From: a bacterium | GTDB taxonomy: Bacteria > Patescibacteriota > Microgenomatia > Daviesbacterales > UBA10151 | Assembly: GCA_027364775.1 (NCBI GenBank) | Contig: DAHXOS010000091.1 | Span: forward strand, 1-5,900 | Direction: 5' to 3' | Length of the DNA stretch: 5,900 nt | Translations under genes and position numbers: made by a program | The notes under the pieces: model-generated | What the model was told of the DNA's origin: nothing | The model's database searches: none | What the model saw: only the letters and a program-made list of their open reading frames with translations | In this document: positions 1-5,876 of the stretch, piece after piece | Position numbering within the stretch: position 1 is the stretch's first letter | Layout: each line of letters opens with the position of its first letter

Positions 1-119
1 GATATTAGTATTGGAATTATTAGTACGTTCTCCCTAAAAAGGCTAATATTTACAGAATATAAAAACAACGCCGGGAAAAGAGCAAATAGAAACGGGTGAA
101 TATATTTCAGTTTATTCAT
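1..119 (-). CDS. N-terminus of a membrane protein, possibly sulfatase/phosphodiesterase-like (partial)
   Basis: An open frame starts at an ATG overlapping the methyltransferase stop (ATGA, 116-119) and stays open for 39 codons to the window edge. It reads MNKLKYIHPFLFALFPALF, then LYSVNISLFREN and VLIIPILI. This is a short basic start, a first membrane helix (about 8-22), an extracytoplasmic turn and the beginning of a second helix. The H-P-F-L-F-A-L-x-P-x-L-F-L-x-x-x-N opening is one I associate with large polytopic proteins carrying a sulfatase/alkaline-phosphatase-like (LTA-synthase or type I phosphodiesterase) domain, often beside the LDPGTGS protein and this methyltransferase type. The frame, overlap and hydrophobicity are seen; the enzyme class is recall and inference, since no catalytic domain is in the window. 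Translation is probably coupled to the methyltransferase gene. Confidence 0.7.
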   Translation of the reverse strand, partial: MNKLKYIHPFLFALFPALFLYSVNISLFRENVLIIPILI

Positions 120-1534
120 TTTTTATTTCTTTTTTCCATTAGGTATAAAGTCCTTTTACTTTCTTTAAGTGGATATACCTTTATAATTTTAAAGTATTCT
201 TTAAATACTTTTTCAAAACTTTCTTTTGTATAGTCTGGAAAAATATCTATCCTATTCATAAGTAACCTTTCAACCTGTGAGTCTTCTTTTGGAATAAATT
301 CTATTACCAAATGTTTGCAGAGTTGGGAAAAAAGGCTTGCAATATTATTTAGTGGAATGTTTTGGGCGATTGCTAAGTGGTGGATTAACGCTAAAGCCAA
401 AATAGTATCACAGGGTCCTCTTTGTATAAGTGATAATCTTTCCCGGTTAGCCCAACCTAAAGCAGCAGTCGGGTTTGTTAAGTCAAGAAATAATGGTAAG
501 ATATTTGTTTCCTGGCCTCTTACAATTTCTAAATAATTTTTTTCTAAAGCACCCATGTCGTTATCAAAAGAAAGTACAAAAGCCCCATTTTCAGCGGCTA
601 TCCTTGAGAACAGTCCACTGTTTGCCCCCAAATCCCAAACTGTCCTTGGCCTTGTAATATTTAAAAAATCCAAAACTAAATCAGCTTTCTTTTTTAATGA
701 TCTGTCAGAGTAATTATTATTTGCTTTTTGATAATAATCAGACCATTGTGTCCCTTTTGGATCCCAATTTAAATTTTTCACAGCTCCCTCTAAACTATCT
801 AATAAGCCTAAAAATGAGCGTTTACTAAGACCAAATTTTAGTTGTGATTGACTTAATTTTTTATTAGTAAATTTTTTTTGACTTGATGAATGGAAGTATA
901 TATGCATTAGCATTGATGGTTTGACAAGGGATTTTAGTGGTAAGATATGGGTAACTAAATCAAGTGGTATGCCATCAATAAATAGAGTTGATAATTTGCT
1001 TAATCTAATATCTGTAAATGACATTAATGCAAGTGGAGCCAAGAAATGCTCAACGAATTGTTTATAAGCTACCCAAGGTTTTCCTTCCTCATATTTTTCA
1101 AAAGAAAGTGTATCGATAAAAATTGGTTTACCATTAAAGAATTGAACATTAAAGGCACTAGCATCTTTTAAGCTCATCCCATGCTCTAAGGCAATTTGCT
1201 GGATTTTTAATGTTAGCAATGCTGCATCCTTAAGCATACTAAAACACCACTCATAGGGATAAGAAATAAATGGAATTTTTTGAGGTTTAATAGTTTTATA
1301 AAACTGAGTTGATAAAGAGAGACTTTTTAAGCTTATTTCTTGATGGGGAATTAAATATCCAAGTGAAATTAATTTTTCATAAAGACCGGATTTATTAAGT
1401 AGCTGGTAATTATCTTGATAAATTTTATTTATCTGACGGTAAATCTCTCCATTTAAAGAGAAAACAAAACCGCTGGGATCTTTATAAGATACCGGATTCC
1501 CTTCATTTCTTTCTATCTTTATTCTCTTTTTCAT
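116..1534 (-). CDS. Two-part protein with C-terminal class I SAM methyltransferase
   Basis: A 472-residue soluble protein. The C-terminal part (about 285-470) is a class I SAM-dependent methyltransferase: motif I VWDLGANSG (299-307), the ribose-binding acidic end of strand 2 in LSFDND (Asp324/Asp326), an acidic strand-3 turn LFLDLTNP (348-355), LALALIHHLA (379-388) as the motif IV region, and a closing strand pair (LVIEFIPKED, then RTLYLMEK). The N-terminal 250 residues are not a methyltransferase fold and include LKDASAFNVQFFNGKPIFID (122-141), which has a kinase/APH-like D-x4-N...D spacing. Overall it resembles NoeA-like methyltransferases of surface-polymer gene clusters; acceptor unknown. 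The start at 1534 has an AGAAAGG ribosome site (1542-1548) with 7-base spacing. It overlaps the small upstream gene by 32 bases, and its TGA overlaps the next ATG, so it sits in the middle of a tightly coupled three-gene set. Confidence 0.88.
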   Translation of the reverse strand: MKKRIKIERNEGNPVSYKDPSGFVFSLNGEIYRQINKIYQDNYQLLNKSGLYEKLISLGYLIPHQEISLKSLSLSTQFYKTIKPQKIPFISYPYEWCFSMLKDAALLTLKIQQIALEHGMSLKDASAFNVQFFNGKPIFIDTLSFEKYEEGKPWVAYKQFVEHFLAPLALMSFTDIRLSKLSTLFIDGIPLDLVTHILPLKSLVKPSMLMHIYFHSSSQKKFTNKKLSQSQLKFGLSKRSFLGLLDSLEGAVKNLNWDPKGTQWSDYYQKANNNYSDRSLKKKADLVLDFLNITRPRTVWDLGANSGLFSRIAAENGAFVLSFDNDMGALEKNYLEIVRGQETNILPLFLDLTNPTAALGWANRERLSLIQRGPCDTILALALIHHLAIAQNIPLNNIASLFSQLCKHLVIEFIPKEDSQVERLLMNRIDIFPDYTKESFEKVFKEYFKIIKVYPLKESKRTLYLMEKRNKK

Positions 1535-1760
1535 CTACTGACCTTTCTGAAAAAAGTTTGCTAAAAAATTCCTTTACTTTTCTAATAATTGACTTAATAA
1601 AAAATAAGGTTCCTAAAACTCCTGCCATTAACATTTGAAAAAGATAACTACCAGTACCTGGATCCAAGTAGGCCTGTGCAGGTTGTGGAAATAATAATAC
1701 CAATAATACAATATAAATAAGTATTTTGGTTATTTTAGTATTAGTTTTGTTAATTTTCAT
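1503..1760 (-). CDS. Small LDPGTGS protein: signal peptide plus one membrane helix
   Basis: An 85-residue protein. Residues 1-30 look like a classical signal peptide (basic start, hydrophobic core IYIVLLVLLF, cleavage after AQA). The mature protein would begin with YLDPGTGSY (31-39), followed by a membrane helix (about 40-56), an amphipathic basic segment (KSIIRKVKEFFSKLF, 56-70) and a charged Lys/Glu/Asp-rich tail. Charge placement predicts the LDPGTGS end outside and the basic tail inside. I recall similar small A-Y-[IL]-DPGTGSY proteins in many bacteria next to methyltransferase and phosphodiesterase-like genes; this is unsearched recall. It has no known function. No clear Shine-Dalgarno precedes the ATG. 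It is the first gene after the hairpin and overlaps the methyltransferase gene by 32 bases, which fits a shared operon and perhaps a small partner subunit of the enzymes that follow. Confidence 0.8.
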   Translation of the reverse strand: MKINKTNTKITKILIYIVLLVLLFPQPAQAYLDPGTGSYLFQMLMAGVLGTLFFIKSIIRKVKEFFSKLFSERSVDEKENKDRKK

Positions 1761-1785
1761 ATTTTAAAAATTTAATCTATTGTCT

Positions 1786-1814
1786 TTTATAACCTATTTT
1801 AACAACCAATTAAA
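1786..1814 (-). promoter_or_regulatory. Weak promoter candidate for the downstream unit
   Basis: Between the hairpin and the 85-residue gene, the minus strand has TATAAA (1786-1791) with a poor -35 match TTTAAT (1809-1814) 17 bases upstream. The -35 would overlap the terminator tail. The whole gap is AT-rich, so such matches arise easily. A promoter is expected here if the hairpin terminates, but this exact placement is a guess. Confidence 0.25.
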
Positions 1815-1855
1815 AGAGAGGTAATGTTAGAATCTGGTAAAAATTACCTCTCTTT
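1813..1855 (-). terminator. Hairpin terminator closing the exporter operon
   Basis: A perfect 13-bp inverted repeat has arms at 1813-1825 and 1843-1855 with a 17-base loop, and begins 14 bases after the stop codon of the DUF5666-like gene. Read on the minus strand the 3' arm ends in CTCTCTTTTAATT, giving a short U-run of four, part of it in the stem. The short U-run and AT-rich stem ends make it a modest intrinsic terminator. It may end transcription fully or only reduce read-through into the next unit. Confidence 0.65.
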
Positions 1856-1869
1856 ATAATTGAACGGAA

Positions 1870-2352
1870 TTATCTCGGCGAACGAGTTGAACTACTTTGG
1901 CGATTATCTTCCCCTTGACCTGTTCTAAACATTGGGTTTATTTGGATATTCTGAGCAGTCACAGAACCATCAGAATTGTTAGTCCCAAAGACTCCTACTT
2001 TTACTCCCGTTTTTAGATCTGCTTTTGTGGCAGTATCTGTCTTACTAACTGTTAAATTATCCTGGAGTAATATTATCTTACTAGAACCATCATCTAATTT
2101 AACAGTGATAGATTTATCATCCATGCTTAAAATTACACCTGTAACTGGTCTAAAGCCTCTCTGAAACCTTTGACCATTTGGCCCTTCTTGATCATTTGGA
2201 TTACCTTGATGACCAGCAGCAGCAGTCCCGTTTTCCTGCAACTGTTGTCCATTACTGGAAGCTTTTGTCTCCTGAAATTTAACTCCGCCAAAAAAAGCAC
2301 CTACACCCACCACTATAGCTACTACTAGTGCTATTATTATTGGATTTTTCAT
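1870..2352 (-). CDS. Small membrane-anchored protein with DUF5666-like domain
   Basis: A 160-residue protein with an N-terminal signal anchor (about 4-24, ending FFGGVKFQ), a Gln/Gly/Asn-rich flexible stretch (33-66), a beta-rich core (69-139) and a Ser/Arg-rich tail. The core has the repeating pattern of DUF5666-type domains: TGVILSMDDKSITVKLDDG, then an alternating strand (KIILLQDNLTVSK), then a DLKTGVKVGVFGTNNSDGSV turn and TAQNIQINP. Such domains are thought to be small OB-like barrels; no catalytic residues are evident. From my knowledge of CPR genomes, similar anchored proteins are frequent there, but I could not search. It follows the hydrolase by 4 bases and is the last gene before a hairpin terminator, so it probably belongs to the exporter operon and sits on the outer face of the membrane. 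Function unknown; a binding or scaffold role is a guess. Confidence 0.85.
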   Translation of the reverse strand: MKNPIIIALVVAIVVGVGAFFGGVKFQETKASSNGQQLQENGTAAAGHQGNPNDQEGPNGQRFQRGFRPVTGVILSMDDKSITVKLDDGSSKIILLQDNLTVSKTDTATKADLKTGVKVGVFGTNNSDGSVTAQNIQINPMFRTGQGEDNRQSSSTRSPR

Positions 2353-2356
2353 CTAG

Positions 2357-3442
2357 TTATTCACCCCCTTTCAAATATTTATTAAAAAAGTCTACTGATC
2401 TTTGAATTGCTGTATTAAAATGGATAGAAATATTATGGTTGTCACCAGGATAAGTATAGTAATCAACTGTTTTGCCTAAGGCTTTCAACTTATCATACAG
2501 GTTTTGTGACACCTTTGGATTTACCTCTTCATCAGCTAAACCTTGTTGTATTTCAACTGGAACATTAATAGCTTGTAAATAATTTAGTGGATCCATTGAT
2601 GCCCAAACTTGGGGGTTTTGTTCAGGGCTACCAAACTGTTGAATTGGGTTTTGGTGATTAACTCCTTGAGAATTAGTTCCTGAAGGTGTGGAACGTTGGG
2701 AACTTAAATTACCACCCCAGTTTCGAAATTCCTGGTCAATTGGTCCAACAGTTCCAGCCCAAATTGATCCAGCCTTAATATCTTTAGAGAGTACCATCGA
2801 ATTTAAAGTTACAGCACCACCCAATGAATGTCCCCACATACCAATCTTTTGAGGATTAGCATCCTTATATTTTTTGATAGAAGAAAGTGCATTTAAGACA
2901 TCAATTGTATAGCCTGGTCCAAAATGTCCAGTGGGCGTTCCTTCTGAGTTACCGTTACCCCTGTAATCACTTTTAAAAACAATATAGCCGTTCCTGGCAA
3001 AAGCATCAACATATTCTTCATACCTTTCAGCTGTCCTGTATTGCGCTGGAGGAATATATCCATGGTTAAAGATAATAACTGGCCAGCCTCCTTTAGGTTT
3101 TTCTCCTGTTGGGATAGTCATCAAGGCGTAAATTTTTAAACCCTCTGATCTATAAGATGTAATATATTTATCATAATTTGAACCTGGAGAAAGGGTTTGT
3201 TCTGTGACTATCTCAGATCCTGGATAATCCTGTTTTCTTAAGTAGGGAATAGAGTAGGGATTATCTGAAGTAATTAACCCACCTCCATCTGTCTGCTTTT
3301 GGGTAATCTTTTCAGCTATATTTGAAACTGAGCTACCTAATTTATTGCCAAATAAAGAGTTGTTTTTACTAATAAAAACATAAAGAAGCACTATTAAAAA
3401 ACCAATAATAACAATGATTAATAAAAGTTTTGACTTACTCAT
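2357..3442 (-). CDS. Membrane-anchored alpha/beta hydrolase (S9/dienelactone-hydrolase-like)
   Basis: A 361-residue serine hydrolase held outside the cytoplasmic membrane by one N-terminal signal anchor (residues 5-25, no cleavage site evident) and a linker to about residue 70. The alpha/beta fold is clear: oxyanion-side FNHGYIPP (His127-Gly128), the strand-loop GYIVFKSDYRGNGNSEG (152-168), the nucleophile elbow GHSLGG with Ser206, Asp304 in QGLADEEV and His336 in PGDNHNIS. The triad order Ser-Asp-His and spacing match prolyl-oligopeptidase-type and related esterase families. Substrate could be a peptide, ester or acyl group; sequence alone does not say. Residues about 239-280 form a low-complexity Ser/Gln/Asn/Pro insertion in the region that usually covers the active site. 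It is coupled to the permease by the ATGAGTAA overlap and is the fourth complete gene of the exporter operon, so it may process what is exported. Confidence 0.9.
   Translation of the reverse strand: MSKSKLLLIIVIIGFLIVLLYVFISKNNSLFGNKLGSSVSNIAEKITQKQTDGGGLITSDNPYSIPYLRKQDYPGSEIVTEQTLSPGSNYDKYITSYRSEGLKIYALMTIPTGEKPKGGWPVIIFNHGYIPPAQYRTAERYEEYVDAFARNGYIVFKSDYRGNGNSEGTPTGHFGPGYTIDVLNALSSIKKYKDANPQKIGMWGHSLGGAVTLNSMVLSKDIKAGSIWAGTVGPIDQEFRNWGGNLSSQRSTPSGTNSQGVNHQNPIQQFGSPEQNPQVWASMDPLNYLQAINVPVEIQQGLADEEVNPKVSQNLYDKLKALGKTVDYYTYPGDNHNISIHFNTAIQRSVDFFNKYLKGGE
2361..2372 (-). promoter_or_regulatory. Very strong ribosome binding site for the DUF5666-like gene
   Basis: GAAAGGGGGTGA ends 9 bases before the ATG. 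AAGGGGGTGA can pair with the 16S tail UCACCUCCUU over ten bases with a single G-U wobble. The same bases encode the Lys-Gly-Gly-Glu end of the hydrolase. This is the best ribosome site in the window and suggests that the small protein is made in excess over the upstream products. Confidence 0.7.
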
Positions 3443-4658
3443 ATCTTAAGGCCTCAATTGGCTGTAAATTAGCAGCACGTCTTGCAGGATAATAGCCAAA
3501 TAATACACCAATCCCAGCTGAAACTCCGACTGCTAAAATTATAGCTGAAGGAGAAATTACAAAAGGGGATGCAGTTAGATTAGATATTATATAAGATGTA
3601 ACTATCCCTAAAACCATCCCAATAATCCCTCCTGTAAAAGTTAAAATTACTGCTTCTATTAAAAATTGAGTAGTAATTAATCTTTTTTTAGCACCTAACG
3701 CTTTTCTTAAACCAATTTCTCTGGTTCTTTCAGTCACTGTTACCAACATGATATTCATAATTCCAATTCCACCTACTAAAAGTGATATTGCAGCAATTCC
3801 TGATAAAAGGGTTGTAAAGGTGCTAGTTGTAGCAGAGGCCGTGTTTAAAATGTCTTGTTGAGAAAGGATTGAGAAATCAGCTAGGGTTGGATCATTTAAT
3901 TTATGTCTGGCAAGAAGAAAATATCCAACCTGGCTTTGGGCTTCTGTCATCAAATCTGCTGATTTTGCCTCAAGAGCAATTGCGGTTAAATAACTTGCAC
4001 CAAATAACTGCTTTTGGGCTGTAGTAACAGGTACAAAGACAATTGAGTCCTGATTAAAAAAGCCAGTACCTCCTTTTGATTCAGTCTGACCAATAATCCT
4101 AAAGGTTTGATTGCCAATTCTTAAGCTTTGACCTATTGGATTTGCTCCTTCTCCAAAAAGATCAGATGCAACTTGTGGACCTATAACTGCTACTTTAGTC
4201 ATTGAATCTACATCCCGAGAAGTAATAAAAGTTCCTTCTGCAATAGTGAATTTATGGACCTGAATATACGCTGGCCCAGCTCCAACCACCTGATAATTTC
4301 CGTTATTTCTTCCAGCAGTGACTTGCGATCTTCTGGAGAATTCTGGAGAAACATTGGCAATAGTATTTATTTGTGGCGAACTTTGAATCGCTTGAGCATC
4401 ACCCATAGTCAATGTTGTACCACCTCCAGCAGCACCTCTAACTCCACCGGTATTCACCACACCTGGCTGTATGGTCAAAAGATTTGCCCCCAATGATTGG
4501 ATTCTCTCCTGAACAGATTGCTGAGTGGCTTGCCCTAAAGATATTAAAGCAATCACTGAACCTATGCCGATTACAATTCCTAAGGTAGCCAAACCAGTCC
4601 GCAGTTTATTAACTGTTAATGTTCCAATTGATTCTGAAAATAGCTCTGTAAAATCCAT
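3435..4658 (-). CDS. ABC transporter permease, MacB type (MacB_PCD + FtsX)
   Basis: This 407-residue inner-membrane permease has the MacB layout. An N-terminal amphipathic stretch (MDFTELFSESIGTL) leads into TM1 (about 20-42). A large extracytoplasmic core follows (about 44-275) with family landmarks such as RIQSLGANLLTIQPG and VAVIGPQVASDLFGEGANPIGQ. Three C-terminal helices (about 278-303, 328-356, 370-392) form the FtsX core with ERTREIGLRKALGAKK in the coupling loop, and the usual end YPARRAANLQPIEALRYE. It would pair with the separate ATPase and an adaptor to move substrate across or out of the membrane. I chose the ATG at 4658, although the frame is open to an ATG at 4709. MDFTEL is the family-typical N-terminus, an AAGGGA ribosome site stands 5 bases upstream, and the longer form would overlap the preceding gene by 38 bases and add a charged, non-family leader. 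Its end overlaps the hydrolase start by 8 bases. Confidence 0.93.
   Translation of the reverse strand: MDFTELFSESIGTLTVNKLRTGLATLGIVIGIGSVIALISLGQATQQSVQERIQSLGANLLTIQPGVVNTGGVRGAAGGGTTLTMGDAQAIQSSPQINTIANVSPEFSRRSQVTAGRNNGNYQVVGAGPAYIQVHKFTIAEGTFITSRDVDSMTKVAVIGPQVASDLFGEGANPIGQSLRIGNQTFRIIGQTESKGGTGFFNQDSIVFVPVTTAQKQLFGASYLTAIALEAKSADLMTEAQSQVGYFLLARHKLNDPTLADFSILSQQDILNTASATTSTFTTLLSGIAAISLLVGGIGIMNIMLVTVTERTREIGLRKALGAKKRLITTQFLIEAVILTFTGGIIGMVLGIVTSYIISNLTASPFVISPSAIILAVGVSAGIGVLFGYYPARRAANLQPIEALRYE
3452..3455 (-). promoter_or_regulatory. Ribosome binding site of the hydrolase, inside the permease gene
   Basis: GAGG lies 9 bases before the hydrolase ATG and overlaps the permease codons for Ile-Glu-Ala. 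It supports the start at 3442 and coupled translation across the 8-base overlap. Confidence 0.5.
4331..4350. repeat. Perfect 10-bp tandem duplication inside the permease gene
   Basis: TTCTGGAGAA occurs twice back to back. It encodes part of SPEFSRRS (about residues 104-111) in the extracytoplasmic core. Ten is not a multiple of three, so gain or loss of one copy would shift the frame. Probably chance, since the protein reads through normally. Confidence 0.5.
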
Positions 4659-4663
4659 ATCTT

Positions 4664-4669
4664 TCCCTT
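4664..4669 (-). promoter_or_regulatory. Ribosome binding site deciding the permease start
   Basis: AAGGGA sits in the 13-base gap after the SRPBCC stop codon, 5 bases before the ATG at 4658. This supports that start over the upstream in-frame ATG at 4709, which lies inside the preceding gene. Confidence 0.6.
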
Positions 4670-4671
4670 TT

Positions 4672-5172
4672 TTAAATTTCTTGCTTAGCAAAATAGCTGC
4701 GAGTACCATTTATCATTTCCTTGGCGCATACTTTCATATAAAAATTACTAAACTGTTTCTGCAAGAAGCCACTTTTTTCAGGCAGGCTGTAATCTATAGA
4801 AATACTGAGTCTGGAACCTTGATTCTCAGGCTTAACAGCAACATTGAAGCGATATGGTCCAACCACCAAAAAATTTGGCGTACCGGTTGTCTCCCAAGAT
4901 TTTGCATTAGGTGCTTCTCGTCTTCTTACTACCTCATCAAGTGATACTGATTTTCCTAAAAACTTACCTGCAAGATGAATATGCGATCCGACCATTCTTC
5001 CCTGGCTGTTATCCATTTTTAAATCCAACTGTCCACCCAAAATCCTAGCTAACTTGATAACATGAGCATAAAAGTGGGAGTGATCATCAATGTAGTTAAA
5101 AACTCTATCTGTAGATGCAGATAAAAATCTACTCTCTTTAATATGTTTCTCGTAGAGACTTGGTTTTCCCAT
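4672..5172 (-). CDS. SRPBCC-family (START/polyketide cyclase-like) protein
   Basis: A 166-residue soluble protein with no signal peptide or membrane segment. The layout fits the SRPBCC helix-grip fold: an opening strand and helix (SRFLSASTDRVFNYIDDHSH, residues 14-33), a central strand pair with a W-x-T-x-G-x-P motif (WETTGTPNFLVVGPYRF, about 93-109), then SRLSISIDYSLP (120-131) and a long C-terminal helix ending at Phe162. Family members bind hydrophobic ligands such as lipids or polyketides in a deep pocket; some are enzymes, many are carriers. It is placed exactly between the ATPase (TAAATG junction, no gap) and the permease (13-base gap), so it is co-translated with the exporter. A role in presenting or sensing a hydrophobic substrate at the cytosolic face is an inference. 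No strong Shine-Dalgarno stands directly before the ATG, which fits translational coupling to the ATPase. Family call is by pattern, not by search. Confidence 0.75.
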   Translation of the reverse strand: MGKPSLYEKHIKESRFLSASTDRVFNYIDDHSHFYAHVIKLARILGGQLDLKMDNSQGRMVGSHIHLAGKFLGKSVSLDEVVRRREAPNAKSWETTGTPNFLVVGPYRFNVAVKPENQGSRLSISIDYSLPEKSGFLQKQFSNFYMKVCAKEMINGTRSYFAKQEI

Positions 5173-5874
5173 TTAGTTTGGCTTTGCCTTTCTTTGTTTA
5201 TGACCTTTATTATCATTAACAATCTCTCCGTCCTTTATATGAAGTATTCTATTAGCATGTTCTGCAATATCTTGTTCATGAGTAATCATTACTATTGTAT
5301 GCCCTTCTTTATTTAACTTCTGGAAAATATGCATAACTTCAGCGGCCTGAGCAGAAGCAATATTACCGGTTGGCTCATCTGCCAAAAGAATAGATGGATT
5401 CATTACTAATGCTCTAGCTATAGCTACCCTTTGCATCTGACCTCCTGATAACTGGTTTGAAGTATGCTCTAATCTATCTCCCAAGCCAACCATTTCTAAA
5501 AATTTTTTAGCCTTCTCTCTTCGCTCTGCTTTTGGAATACCAGCATAAGTCATTGGGAGCATCACATTTTGTAATGCAGTTCTTCTAGGAAGTAAATTAA
5601 AAGCCTGAAAAACAAAACCTATCTTTCTATTCCTGATATCTGCTAACTGGTCATCTGAAAGCTTTTCAACCTCTTCACCATCTAAAATATATTTTCCTTT
5701 AGTTGGAGTATCCAGCGCACCTATCATATGCATCAGTGTAGATTTACCTGATCCAGATGGTCCCATAATAGCTACAAATTCACCTGCTTTTATTTCAAAA
5801 GAAACATTATTTAGAGCAATAGTTTCTACATCACCAGTTTTATATATTTTGGAAAGATGAGAAATTTGGATCAT
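5173..5874 (-). CDS. ABC transporter ATP-binding protein, LolD/MacB type
   Basis: This 233-residue cytosolic ATPase powers the MacB-like permease encoded two genes downstream. All nucleotide-binding motifs are present: Walker A GPSGSGKST (residues 38-46), Q-loop Gln90 within VFQAFNLLP, signature LSGGQ (142-146), Walker B ILLADEPTG (162-170) and the switch His199 in ITHE. The N-terminal pattern (IYKTGDVETIALNNVSFEI) and the FNLLPRRTALQNV stretch are typical of the LolD/MacB/FtsE branch, which drives mechanotransmission or export rather than import. Length is normal for a stand-alone domain; in E. coli MacB this domain is fused to the permease. The D-loop reads GNIAS where most relatives have GNLDS, so the usual Asp is Ala173. 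The C-terminus is a short basic tail. Start ATG lies 2 bases after the upstream stop, and the TAA directly touches the next ATG. Substrate is not predictable. Confidence 0.95.
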   Translation of the reverse strand: MIQISHLSKIYKTGDVETIALNNVSFEIKAGEFVAIMGPSGSGKSTLMHMIGALDTPTKGKYILDGEEVEKLSDDQLADIRNRKIGFVFQAFNLLPRRTALQNVMLPMTYAGIPKAERREKAKKFLEMVGLGDRLEHTSNQLSGGQMQRVAIARALVMNPSILLADEPTGNIASAQAAEVMHIFQKLNKEGHTIVMITHEQDIAEHANRILHIKDGEIVNDNKGHKQRKAKPN

Positions 5875-5876
5875 AA

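Noticed and set aside
119..132. T-rich run near the end of the methyltransferase gene
   Set aside because: On the minus strand it is an A-run encoding Lys codons with no hairpin, so it is not a terminator.
315..657. Two overlapping plus-strand open frames
   Set aside because: They are antisense to the methyltransferase domain and overlap each other in different frames; no ribosome site or family pattern.
1503..1505. Possible TGA recoding to Gly, as in some Patescibacteria lineages
   Set aside because: TGA at 1503-1505 and 116-118 ends plausible proteins, and at 116-118 it forms a classic ATGA overlap with the next start.
1976..2164. Plus-strand open frame of 62 codons
   Set aside because: It mirrors the beta-rich core of the DUF5666-like gene; the hydrophobic look comes from the opposite strand's codons.
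2216..2226. Short GCA-type triplet run
   Set aside because: It encodes three alanines in a low-complexity linker; too short to call a repeat locus.
4254..4496. Plus-strand open frame of 80 codons
   Set aside because: Antisense to the conserved extracytoplasmic core of the permease; Ser-rich shadow product.
4659..4709. N-terminal extension of the permease to the upstream ATG
   Set aside because: It adds 17 residues ending in a Lys-rich run absent from the family, overlaps the preceding gene by 38 bases, and ignores the good ribosome site before 4658.
4525..4944. Plus-strand open frame of 139 codons
   Set aside because: It is antisense to the permease start and the SRPBCC gene, both with clear family patterns; its product has no recognisable domain.
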